NCBI GenBank assembly: GCA_028583405.1
Contig: JAPTMU010000107.1
Coordinates: 294,678-358,677 of the forward strand
Direction of reading: 5' to 3'
DNA length: 64,000 bases
DNA from: Pogonophryne albipinna
Taxonomy: Eukaryota; Chordata; Actinopteri; Perciformes; Artedidraconidae
Position 1 is the stretch's first letter, and every line of letters starts with the position of its first letter. The notes beneath the pieces were generated by a model. It saw nothing but the letters and a program-made list of their open reading frames with translations, was not told the origin of the DNA and did not search any database. Below, piece after piece: positions 48,801 to 60,800 of the stretch. Position numbers and translations under genes: made by a program.

Positions 48801-51800
48801 GCCGGAAATGGCCGAAGTTGATGTTTCCGGCGCGACGAACGATTGTTACGAACTGACAACTTTTGTATGCTGTTATAATCGTGATTTATTAAAAATACAT
48901 CAATAATAAAAAAAATCATATGGGCACATTTCACAATACAAATGCAAACCTCTATCATATACCAAGCCCACTAACGGTGCTAATAGCATTTTGTAAGCTC
49001 TTTAAGTACTTTGTCAGGCTTAATATTTATCTGTAGATAGATACCCCCAAGCTTTTTTCTTATTTAAAAGAAGACCTTAACCTAAAGTATTCTTTAATGT
49101 TTAAATAAAGGTACATTTCTTTCTCTGTTTTGCACATCCTCCTATTAATATCTTTGTACATCCTGCACTAAACTGTTTTATTGTAGAGATCACTTATAGT
49201 ATCTTCTTGATTTTTTATGTTCTATATTTCTATCATTGACCTTCTACTTTCCCCCTATGAAAGTATGGACTCTTAATATTGTTTTCATCAAATATAACAT
49301 TAAAAAAATAATTCAATAATGTGCTTTAACCACAAGGTACACACAGCCATGAAGATGTGTAGTTTTATTCATGTTTTTACATAATTTTACAGGATATTGC
49401 TATACTATTTCTCATGCTTTACTTCTACACATTAATATCTGATTTGTAAAACATCACAGACAGAAAAGGCATATCCGTCATTTAATGGTAAGCTATTGAA
49501 ATTGTGATTCCATAGATGTGTCTCCCATCACCCAAATCCCCTGACTATTCTCTCAACTCAGTATTTACATTCCTATATTCAAAGAAAATCAGTAATATCT
49601 TTAAAAACTACAAGTTCTTTTCTATCAGCTGTGCACCGTTATGGTGTAAATATAACCTATCTACCAGAGGTGTGGACTCGAGTCAGACACGAGTGACCAA
49701 TTTGATGACTTTGGACTCGACTTGACAAAATCACTAAACACTTGCGACTCGACTTGGACTTGAACACCAATGACTCGGGACATGACTTGGACTTGAGCCT
49801 TCTGACTTGAGGTGACTTGATTTTTTTATTCAGAGGTCTCCAACACGCGGATCGCGAGATGCCGCAAGAAGAGCAGACTCCCGTCGGGGAGAGCAGAATG
49901 TTCAGCCGGTCCAACTCTTGCTGTTGAAAATCCATGCAGGGAGGGGCGGGACTTTATTTTGCTGGGCCACCATGCGGCCAATCATATGCGAAGACACACT
50001 AGGATCATACCATTATGTGAAAAAAGGGTGGGGGGCAGACGCTCCAAAGACAGCAGGTGTAGTGGTACAGGCCAGCTGCACAGAGCGACGGGGAGACGGA
50101 TTTAAATGCAAGCGTGTCGGAAAAAGTCAAGAAATGAGCGAAAACCGAAAAAAGAAGTAGCATGTATTTTCAATGATATTGGAGAAAGCAAAGCTGAGTG
50201 CAGGATTTGTAAAATGAAAATAACCTTCGGAGCAGGGTTTTTATTTTGGTAACCACTCAGGATTTATTGTCAGAGGTGGGAGAAGTTCAGATCTTGTTCT
50301 TGAGTAAAAGTACCTGAGTGTAGGAATACTCGGTTACAATAAAAAGTCTACAAGTAAAAGTACAAAAGTATTATCATCAAAATAAAGTACCACCTGCAGA
50401 GGGATCTAGATGCAGGTGTTCTCTTCCCCATAGAGACGCCTCGCTGCACATTATCCCTTGCATAAAGATAGATCGTGGGTCCCTTATAACATGTTGTACA
50501 CAGTGGAAATAAACATTCTGGTCACCTCAACATCAGGGATCTTATCCATTAAACTCCTTCTGAATCAAACCGTCACGGTAGCCTTACCTTACTGATCCCT
50601 CTTCAAATAGAAAAACACACGTTACTTTACCAGCAGAGAGAAAATGGATTATTAAATTATTAATGTGACTAATAAAGAGCAGTTTGATTATTAAGTATTA
50701 TTCTGTTGATCGATGTCATGACATTTGGTGAAAAGCAGATAAGGACTTGTTTAAGACTCGTTTTTCAAAGTTTAGGACTTGGACTTGACTTGAACTTGCC
50801 CATCCTGACTTGAGACTTGACTCGGACTTGAGTGCAAAGATTTGAGACTTGACTTGTGACCTGCAAATCAATGACTTGGTCCCACCTCTGCTACATACCA
50901 ATTGGATGAAATATAAAAGTCAGCGGAATTACTATTGATACTGCAAGGAGACGTATTGTGTGAAGAGAAATTGAAGATGTTAATGTTAATTGCTGATATA
51001 TTTATGATCCACGTCACGTTTTCAGTTTTGGCGGCAGTTCTTCCTGTTTGTCTAGAAGTCTTCTCAGCAGGGCTCTATAAATAGAGAACTACGGCAGATA
51101 TGTAATATTTAATGCAGCCGAACCGTGTATTACAATGCCGTTATGTGATGACTTTCAAAGAGAAAAGCAAGAACACTCGGATTAAAGTATTATTTTCTTT
51201 AAAAAAAAAAAGGGTTTTTCGGATTTCAACACCATATCCCAACGTGCATTGCGGCTAAGCAATCCAATCAGCGAGCTTAAACCATAGCTGAGGATCTTGG
51301 GTAATCAGTTCAGTGGCTGTGTATCGCAATGATGCTCGAAATGTCCCTTACAGGCCTACGTCTGTTTCCTGTTACTTTATTTTGAAATTCAGTTCCTGAC
51401 AGACGGCAAAAAAGCCAGAGTATATGGAATCAAACAAATAAATAAAAACAAGGATAATTGTGTGTTATTGGTGAGTAAATAACAGTGTGTTATTTAGAAA
51501 AGAATAACAAATTAGAAGGAAAAAAAGATTTAAAAATACAGATTTCAGTATTCTGAGGTTCTGAGCCATTTCTTTTCCACACGGACGGCAAATAAATTAT
51601 GCGATTTAAAATAAAAACAATAATCGGCTTGATATTGAGTAAGAACATGTTTTTATAAACCCCACAGCAATACATTGCATTTAAAATCGTTCTGTGTGAC
51701 ATGAAAAAAAGGGGAAAATCGTGTTGGTGAACACGAATCAATAGATTACATGTCGTGACTATAACACGAAATGCCGTGAGACTGGGTTGAACATACACAT

Positions 51801-54800
51801 ATTAACACATAGGACCGCTAAGTGTAAACAAGTTAAATATAGCTAATGCTAGCTGTCCAATAAGCATGTATACAGGCTAGTATTGCTAACGCTAGCGTGT
51901 ATGCTAACGCTAGCGCGAATGCTAACGCATTTTCTCACAATACATTACTAATCCTTACAGTGTACGCTTTCATTGCTTTCTGACGGACTTGACCCTTTTA
52001 CTCTTCAGGCTGCATAGGGACAATTAGTAGCAGTCTACTGCCATGCTATTCAGTTCACTTTCTCCTACTTCCTGTAGGCCTACCCGGCTTCCTGGCTAAC
52101 CTTCAGTACACATTTTACAAAAATATAAATGTGCAAATATGAAACATACAGTTCAATATCACCTTGCTATTGGTAGCTGAAATGTCAATACCCCAAAACA
52201 TATTCTTAGATAGAAATACCTAATTTTGAGTTATTTAGACACAATTAACACTTATAGCTTCATGTCTTGTTACATAAGAATTAGGGCTGTCAAGTTAACG
52301 CGTTAATAACGTGTTAAAATTATTTTTTACTTATAGTGAAAACTACCCTTGGATGATGGTAAAGTAGACTAACATTTGACCTTTTGAAAGAGGTTTAGCA
52401 AAAAAAACTCCACCTCTGAGGTAATTTGGGTGGAAATGGGGGTGTTACCGTTTCTCTGGAACCCATTGGTCGATTTTGGTGATTGACATCTCTTTCTGAC
52501 GGTTAGAGCCAATAGAATCGAAGGGGAATCTCCCCACTCACACACATGGTCAAACAAAAAGGTGGGGGCTTCGCGCATTCAGTTTTGCATCAGAGCGCAC
52601 CTACCTCTAGCTCTGACATCTGAAAACCGAAAAGCAGGTTTATTGCTCATGGATTATCAGAAATCATTTCGAAGGGACACATTGGATTAACCTATGGATT
52701 AACTTCAGCAGCGTTTTTATCGTTTTAATGCCATTGAAGACAACTTTTGACCAGACTACCACACAGGTGAGAATGTTAGCGTTTTTAGCTACCTAGCGCC
52801 ACATGTTTTGTGTGTTCTTGTTATTATCTCCGAGAGTTCGTATAATTGAGTGATAATGAGGGTACCCTTCGATTCTGTGTCCCCTCACGATGTGAAACGA
52901 TGGGTTGGATGTGCAGCAAAGATAAATAATAAGGTTTTGTGAGTGAATTTCGGTGCAGTAATCTGTTAGCATTTTTCGCTCGTTGCTAATTCAGAGGCTC
53001 AGCGTTAGCATTGTGGGGGTTTTTTTGATTTTTTTTTTAAAATGATCAGTTAGATGAGTTTCTTCCCGTTACATGGATATAAAACATTCATAGTTTATTA
53101 AATGAACATGCCCTCAGACACTGTTTCCTGCAAGATGTTGCAGGAGGGCCCCGGAACCGGGGTCTCTCTGGCTTAACAGGTTAACCCTTTTACTTGGTTT
53201 TCAAACAATAAAACATCATCTGCAGATTCCTCTCTTCTAGTCCTTCTGCTCAGGTACCCAAAGATCTTAGCTATCCACACAAAAACTTCATTTTCTTTCG
53301 TTTTCTGACAATTTCTGAAAACCAGAGACTCTGTTAAGAAAATGTTCTAAAAAGTGAAAGTGATAGGGTCTGGACTGTCTCCATGTAAGGACCCCCCCAG
53401 GGTGAAGGACTCCATCTGGTGTGGAGATACTGAAGAGCCCGGCTGAGCTGATCAGAGCTGTGTTCAGGAGGTCTTGGTGCTGTTATGGTGGAACCCAAAG
53501 AACCTGCTGGTGGAACCCAGAGAACCTGCTGGTGGAACCCAAATAACCTACTGGTGGAACCCAAAGAACCTGCTGGTGGAACCAAGAGAACCTGCTGGTG
53601 GAACCCAGAGAACCTGCTGGTGGAACCCAAAGAACCTGCTGGTGGAACCCAGAGAACCTGCTGGTGGAACCCAAAGAACCTGCTGGTGGAACCCAGAGAA
53701 CCTGCTGGTGGAACCCAAAGAACCTGCTGGTGGAACCCAAATAACCTGCTGGTGGAACCCAGAGAACATGCTGGTGGAACCCAGAGAACCTGCTGGTGGA
53801 ACCCAGAGAACCTGCTGGTGGAACCCAGAGAACATGCTGGTGGAACCCAGAGAACCTGCTGGTGAAACCCAGAGAACCTGCTGGTGGAACCCAGAGAACC
53901 TGCTGGTGGAACCCAGAGGCTCAGAGAGAGGTGGAGCTGAAGGAGGAGTCCTTTCAGACTGGTTGGCCCTGGGGACTCCTGGAGCAGCAGACATGTTTCA
54001 TATACACACATCAGGGAGGGCCATTTGGAGACAAACAGTGTTTCATAATCACTGGGAGCTACTGGAGCCTTTAGAAGATGTGAGAGATGATGTCATTGGT
54101 GGTGTCACTGATGGGCTTACCTGAGCAGGTGAGATTCACGATATTGGAAGAGGGAATTGCTGTTGCACACTCCCTCAGAGCAGATCCAGACTCAACACAG
54201 TCAGGACTGATCCACCACCCAGGTCTCTTTGAGGACTCCTCTCTCTCTCCTACAGAAACAGCAGAGCCACAGTCGAGATCCCTGCAGAGAACACCTGCTG
54301 TCTTCAGGGTCCAGAGAGTGTTATGGTAATAGCCCACTGGTCTCCATTCTTCCTGATGTTTCAGCTCCAGAACTCCTGCACAGCGACTCTCTCCTCCCAC
54401 CAGTCTGACCTCATCAGGCTCTGCAGAGAAACAAGTCACGTACTTGAATTGCTTAAATCAGATGTGACAATTAACCATTAATATCAAATATTGTATTAAG
54501 AATCAAATTGCTCAAAATGGGACTGAACTTGAATGATCAGAAACCCTTCAATTGAGTAACAGAATGTGATTCTTAGGAGCACCTGCTATCATATAGATAA
54601 TAGGATGATGAATGTAGTTTTATTGCCAGGTCAAACTGGAGCTCTGTGTGGACCAGGACCGAGAACACACGTGTTTTAAAAACTATAGATATACAGTGGA
54701 AGAAATAAGTATTTGATCCCCTGCAGATTTGGTAAGTTTACCCACTTATAAATAAATTAACAGTTTTGATGGTAGGTTTATAGAAACAGTGAGAGTAAGA

Positions 54801-57800
54801 ATATCATAAAGAAAATCCCGAAATTGACGTTATATAAAAGATTACAATTTATTTGCATTTAACTGTGGGAAATAAGTATTTGATCCCCTTTGCAACCAAC
54901 AAGATAAATCCTCTTCTTTTAAAAAAGTACTCCTAATATCAACTTGTTGCCTCTATAAAAGACACCTGTCCACAGAATCAATCATTCAGATTCCAACCTC
55001 TCCACCATGGGCAAGACTAAAGAGCTGTCTAAGGACCTCAGGGACCAGACTATAGACCTGCACAAGGCTGGGATCGGCTACAAGACCCTCAGAAAGCAGC
55101 TTGGTGAGGAGGAGGCAACTATGATATGAGAATAATGTGTTTGTTTCTAAATGGATGAAACGCCGGGTTACGTATTGTAACCCTTGTTATATAAACCATA
55201 GACTGTATATATAAATGGACGTAGTGTCCGTGACGTCACCCATAGGATTCTGCAGAGTTGCCGTGAAGCCCTTAGTAGGCGGAGTCGGCCACTAACGGCT
55301 CGACTGTGACGTCAGAGTCTAATCCCGCCTGCTCCAAATAAGGGCAAAGAGGCGGAGCCGAGGCGGGACCTGCTGCCTCCGAACTGGAAGTAAACAGAGC
55401 TAGCTCAGGCTAAGAAGCTAAGCTAACATGAAATACATGCATACCAAGTTACTGCTAACAGTGTAGTTCCCCTATATAAACGTTACATTCATAATCAAAT
55501 GAGACAATCTGCAAGAGAATTAGCTATATTTTGTTATTCTTAATGCTTGTCATTCACACGTTGAGAAAAGACGGACTCCACTGCCCGGACCTAACGGAGC
55601 CGCAGTGGGCTAGCTCCGGGACGCCGGCTGGAGCTAGCCCCCGGCGGCTCCGTTAGCTCCGGCGGCCACCACTGGGATAATTGGGTCCCCTATTAACATT
55701 TGCTCCCGTTTAGCATTATGGGCGTCATAGCCATAGACTATAAAAGTCTTACCCAAGGCTGAATCATAAAATGTATATGTATGCATAAAGGGTTACGTCC
55801 TTAGCTGGCTAATAAGTAGCAAGCTAAGCTACCAAGCACACAAACACCTACGAACGGGGTTAACATGTATAATATTATCATTTTAGACTTCTTGGAAGTT
55901 CTGTTAGTACATTCAAGCGCACAGCACGACATTTTAATTGTCTGGTATTTGTAACAATATTCCCTAAAAGGCACAATCACCACGAACACGGCTAAAGCTA
56001 AAGGGTCAAGTACAGTACTATGACTAACTAACGTTGTAGCCTCTATGGTTGTAGCCTAGCAGAGTGGACAAGTTGCTGTTAGCTGACAGTGAGGCATGTA
56101 CGTGTCCATCAAAGTAACCACGCCCTAATTTATGCAAAAACTTTAAGACCTAATATAAATAAAAGGGTCGTGTTAGAAAACAATTCACTCACAGATTCAT
56201 AATCATGAAGGTGGAATCTAACTATATCGATAATAATATTTATTGCATCCATGGGTAGAAACATGTTTTTTTCTGCTGTAAAGTTGGGCATTTTAACATG
56301 GGGGTCTATGGAGATTGCTCCTTTCTGCAGCCAGTCCCTAGCGGCCCATGTATGAACGGCAGTGTGTGGCACTTCCGTATTGGCGTCCCGCAGGGCCGGA
56401 CTGGGACAATAAGTCAGGCCGGGAATTATACACCCAGTCAGGCCACTACCAGTTTCCTTTTGTGCCATTTTCCTGGATTTATTTGTCAATATTTACAGCA
56501 TTGCTGCCCATAGTGATAGCCCTAAACTTTAAATCTACAACCTCAGAATAAACATATGGACATGGGTTACTATAAGAAAAATGTGCAAATCTATTTAGGA
56601 ACCTGTCCATGTGAACATAGTTTAAGTGGAGGTGGACCTCAAATCCTCTAGGGGGGTCCGGGGGCATGCTCCCCCGGTAAGATTATTTTTTTAAATGTTG
56701 GACTTAAATGCATCAATCTGGTGCACTTTGGGGAAAAAAAAGAGACTAGATCCATATGAAACAGAACTGTATACATTTAAATAATCATAAAATCATAAGA
56801 ACATGGCCATAACCAATAACATACCATATCCAAATGAAAAAACATTGAAACTTGTATATTTATTTGTTTTTGATTCATTTATAGTTGTGAGTGTGCCTGG
56901 GCTCCTGAACCAGCCTCACCCTCTCCCCCTGCTCTTATTTGAGGCAGCAGCAAAGACTAGTTTTAGCTCTCAACAAGTTTTTAAAGTTTATCTTAACCTT
57001 TTTTCACCTACTTAACATTTTTTTTTTATTATTCATGCATATTTTACTAATCACTCCCCCTTCAAATGGAAATATGTGTTTACATAAATGGTGACCAAAC
57101 CATTTGAGACCCACTGAGATAACTTAGACAAAGTTAACTATCTAAACACTCAGAGTCCTTTGTCTCACCTGAGCTGTAGTTATCAGTCTCTCAGTCTGAC
57201 AGCAGAGGACTCTCCTCCACCTTGTTGACAGCTCATTATATCCGTTAGCGCCGCTAGCTAGCACCAGATGCTAACAACAACAATACAAGTAACCGGTACG
57301 GGAGCTTTCTCTCTCGCTCGCTCGAGCCACACATACACTAACACACACCCTCCCGAGCTTGAATGACACACAGAGACCAATCGAGGGCAATAGTGTATGA
57401 TCTGTATGAAAGTGGCCATGTCGGCAGGCCACATCATGTAGACAGCCAGTCACCCTCTGTGAGGCAGAGTCAGACCCACATTTGCGCAGCGTTGCGTTCA
57501 CAATACATATATAAAAACAAGAATCCTCAGGCCAGCAGGCCACTTAACAGGCCAGGCCATCGGGAAACCTCCCGGTCCTCCCGATGGCCAGTCCGGGCCT
57601 GGCGTCCCGGCTGTTCCCCAGAGTTTGCCGCTTGATATAAACACAGGCGTAGCCCTCTACTGGACTCTATGGGTACTACCCTCTATGCAAGCATTCACCT
57701 ACTGAGATTTCTATAGACGTAGCCGGCCTTGGGGCGGGCCTACCTGAATGCGCGCGCATCTCACCGTATAAAAGGAGGCCTCGCCTCCTGACTATCATCC

Positions 57801-60800
57801 TACACCTCTCTTCAGCGAGCGGAATAGGACAGACAGTGCCCTGAGTAGAGGGCTCCGCCTGTGCTAATATAACAAGGGTTACAATACGTAACCCAACGTT
57901 ATATCTTTCACAGGCTGATGTATACGCGCCTTGTCATCCAACAATACCATTCTACCCCACTGCCCCTGACCGGCTTTTCTGGTCAGCAGCTGCTGCCCCA
58001 CATTCTCCTTTAACCCGGTTGTGACCATGGAGAAGTCTGGGCTGCGGCTGACAGAGCGCACTCTGCTGCGCTTGCCTCGCAGAAAATGTGCTTGAAAAAC
58101 AGTGCTGAGGGCCCCCCCCCCTCTGCCCATAGGCAGATGGAGAGAATCCCCAGCCCTGTGTGGGCTCACTGTGCACCACCTCTCCGAGTCCCTAAGGATC
58201 ACAGGGAGAGTGCAAGTGCCCATGCCCCACACTCAAACACTGACCCCGTGCAGAGTGTGTGTGGACTATAGTGTGGAGCGCTACCCCCCTCCTGTCCCTC
58301 TAAGGAGCCAAGCCTGGAGAGGTTGGCCGAGAGTGGGTAACGCCCTGATTGCACCTGCCTCTTGAGACATCGCCCCCCAGAACTGGGGAACCGCCCAGGG
58401 CTGGCCCACCTTCATCTGTGCCATCTCTGAGTACCACGGCGCCCCGAAGCGGTCTGCAGCCACTAGGATGACTGACAGACGCTCCCGCCTCACTCTCCCG
58501 AGGAGAGGGAGAATGAGACGGAGCGGTGGAAAGGCATAGAGCAGCTTTCTTGGCCACACTGTATAATATGACCATGATTTCACAACATGTTACTGTATTA
58601 TTTCATAGTAAAATACTGTATTAAGACCATCCTCTGTAATAACACAACACATTAAGGGATTTTCTTGCTTTTATCGCTCTTGCTTGGCTTTAAATACTCC
58701 TTTTAAATATTTATTTCTTTGGTGCAGGTTTTACTTACATTGAAAGGGGCACCGCTGCATGTGCCTTAAAATAAACGATGCAACATATAAATCTATGTAA
58801 AATTTAAATTGTTGTCTTGGCTTATTGTTTTGAGGTGCTCCCTGGGCATTAACCCTGAGACGGGCTCGAAAGCCAAAAAGAGGTAATTTAAACCCCCATG
58901 TCAGCACATTCTTCAGAAGTACTTTTGACTTTGAGTGCATGTCTGTGTAGACATGTGTCACGTGCTCCCCTCCTTGTTTTCTTTTCTGTCTCCCTGCTGC
59001 GCAGGTGCACCTGGTCTGCCCCCGGCTCCGCCTCTGCCCAGGTGCACCTGGTCTTCCCCCGGCTCCGCCTCTGCCCAGGTGCACCTGGTCTGCCCCCGGC
59101 TCCGCCTCTGCCCAGGTGCACCTGGTCTGCCCCCGGCTCCGCCTCCGCCCAGGTGCACCTGAGAGGCTTCTCAATACTCAATTTCCCCTCCTCGACTCCT
59201 CGACTCCTCGGTCCTCCGGTAGTGACCAGGAAATGAATTTCAGCGCGCCATGTTGAAGAACATCTAATTTCTCTAAATGCACTTTGAGGACCGAGGATCG
59301 AGCGTCGAGGAGGCTCTCTGGAGGAGCTCTAACCGAGGAGAGAGGAGAGAGGAGAGAGGAGGCTCTCTGGAGGAGCTATAACCGAGGAGAGAGGAGAGAG
59401 GAGGCTCTCTGGAGGAGCTATAACCGAGGAGAGAGGAGAGCGGAGGCTCTCTGGAGGAGCTCTAACCGAGGAGAGAGGAGAGCGGAGGCTCTCTGGAGGA
59501 GCTATAACCGAGGAGAGAGGAGAGAGGAGGCTCTCTGGAGGAGCTATAACCGAGGAGAGAGGAGGCTCTCTGGAGGAGCTATAACTGAGGAGAGAGGAGG
59601 CTCTCTGGAGGAGCTATAACCGAGGAGAGAGGAGAGAGGAGGCTCTCTGGAGGAGCTATAACCGAGGAGAGAGGAGAGAGGAGGCTCTCTGGAGGAGAGA
59701 GGAGGCTCTCTGGAGGAGCTATAATCGAGGAGAGAGGAGGCTCTCTGGAGGAGCTCTTACCGAGGAGAGAGGAGAGAGGAGAGAGGAGAGAGGAGAGAGG
59801 AGGCTCTCTGGAGGAGATCTAACCAAGGATACACTGATGGCTCCTCCACGGCTCCTCCGCGGATGCATTTCCGGGAACGGTGGAGGCGTGACGCACGGCC
59901 GGACTGATCTCAGCCAATCACAGCTCTGCATGCATCCCCTGGATATTATTTTAGTAACTGCTCTCATCGCGTCGTGATGTTTCCAGAGAGAACAGCTGAG
60001 AGGTCCGTGCAGAAAGCAGAGCAGTGTGTATAATATATATCACTCAGTAGAACAGGCCTACTCTCTCTGCTTTAGTTTAGTAGATATCTACAAACAAAGA
60101 GTCCAGATGTTTCTGAGACCATTTAGTGCTTCACAAAATAAAATACACAACGGCTGCAGCCTGATGATGCTTTAGGAGCTGCAGGTGTGTGTGTGTGTGT
60201 GTGTGTGTGTGGTACAGTGTGTAGGTGTGTGTGTGGTACAGTGTGTAGGTGTGTGTGTGGTACAGTGTGTAGGTGTGTGTGTGGTACAGTGTGTAGGTGT
60301 GTGTGTGGTACAGTGTGTAGGTGTGTGTGTGGTACAGTGTGTAGGTGTGTGTGTGGTACAGTGTGTAGGTGTGTGTGTGGTACAGTGCGTAGATGCAGCG
60401 GACAGACGGGTCTCAGTTGGTTTGTTGTCCTCTGCTTACTTTTAATACTTGTACAACCTTTGGCCCGTAATTTCAATTCCCCATTTCAGCGACCAGAGAG
60501 AGGGGGGGGGATATATCGTCTCTGATTGTGTTACGTTATAATGAGAGTGCTCTCCTACTTTAAATTGTATATATATTTATATAAATATATTTATATATAT
60601 ATATTTATATATATTTATATATATATACCGCACTGTGAATGAATCAAAGTAAAGAAGTGTTCATGAACACATCTGTCCATCAGACAGAGGGCTGCTGTGC
60701 CTCCTGTCATCATTAATGGACGTCTCTTTAAAATGACCGATCAGAGGAGAGGAGTTCTCCTTTCTCTAACCGCCTGCTGCTTCCCCTCCTCTCTCCTCGG

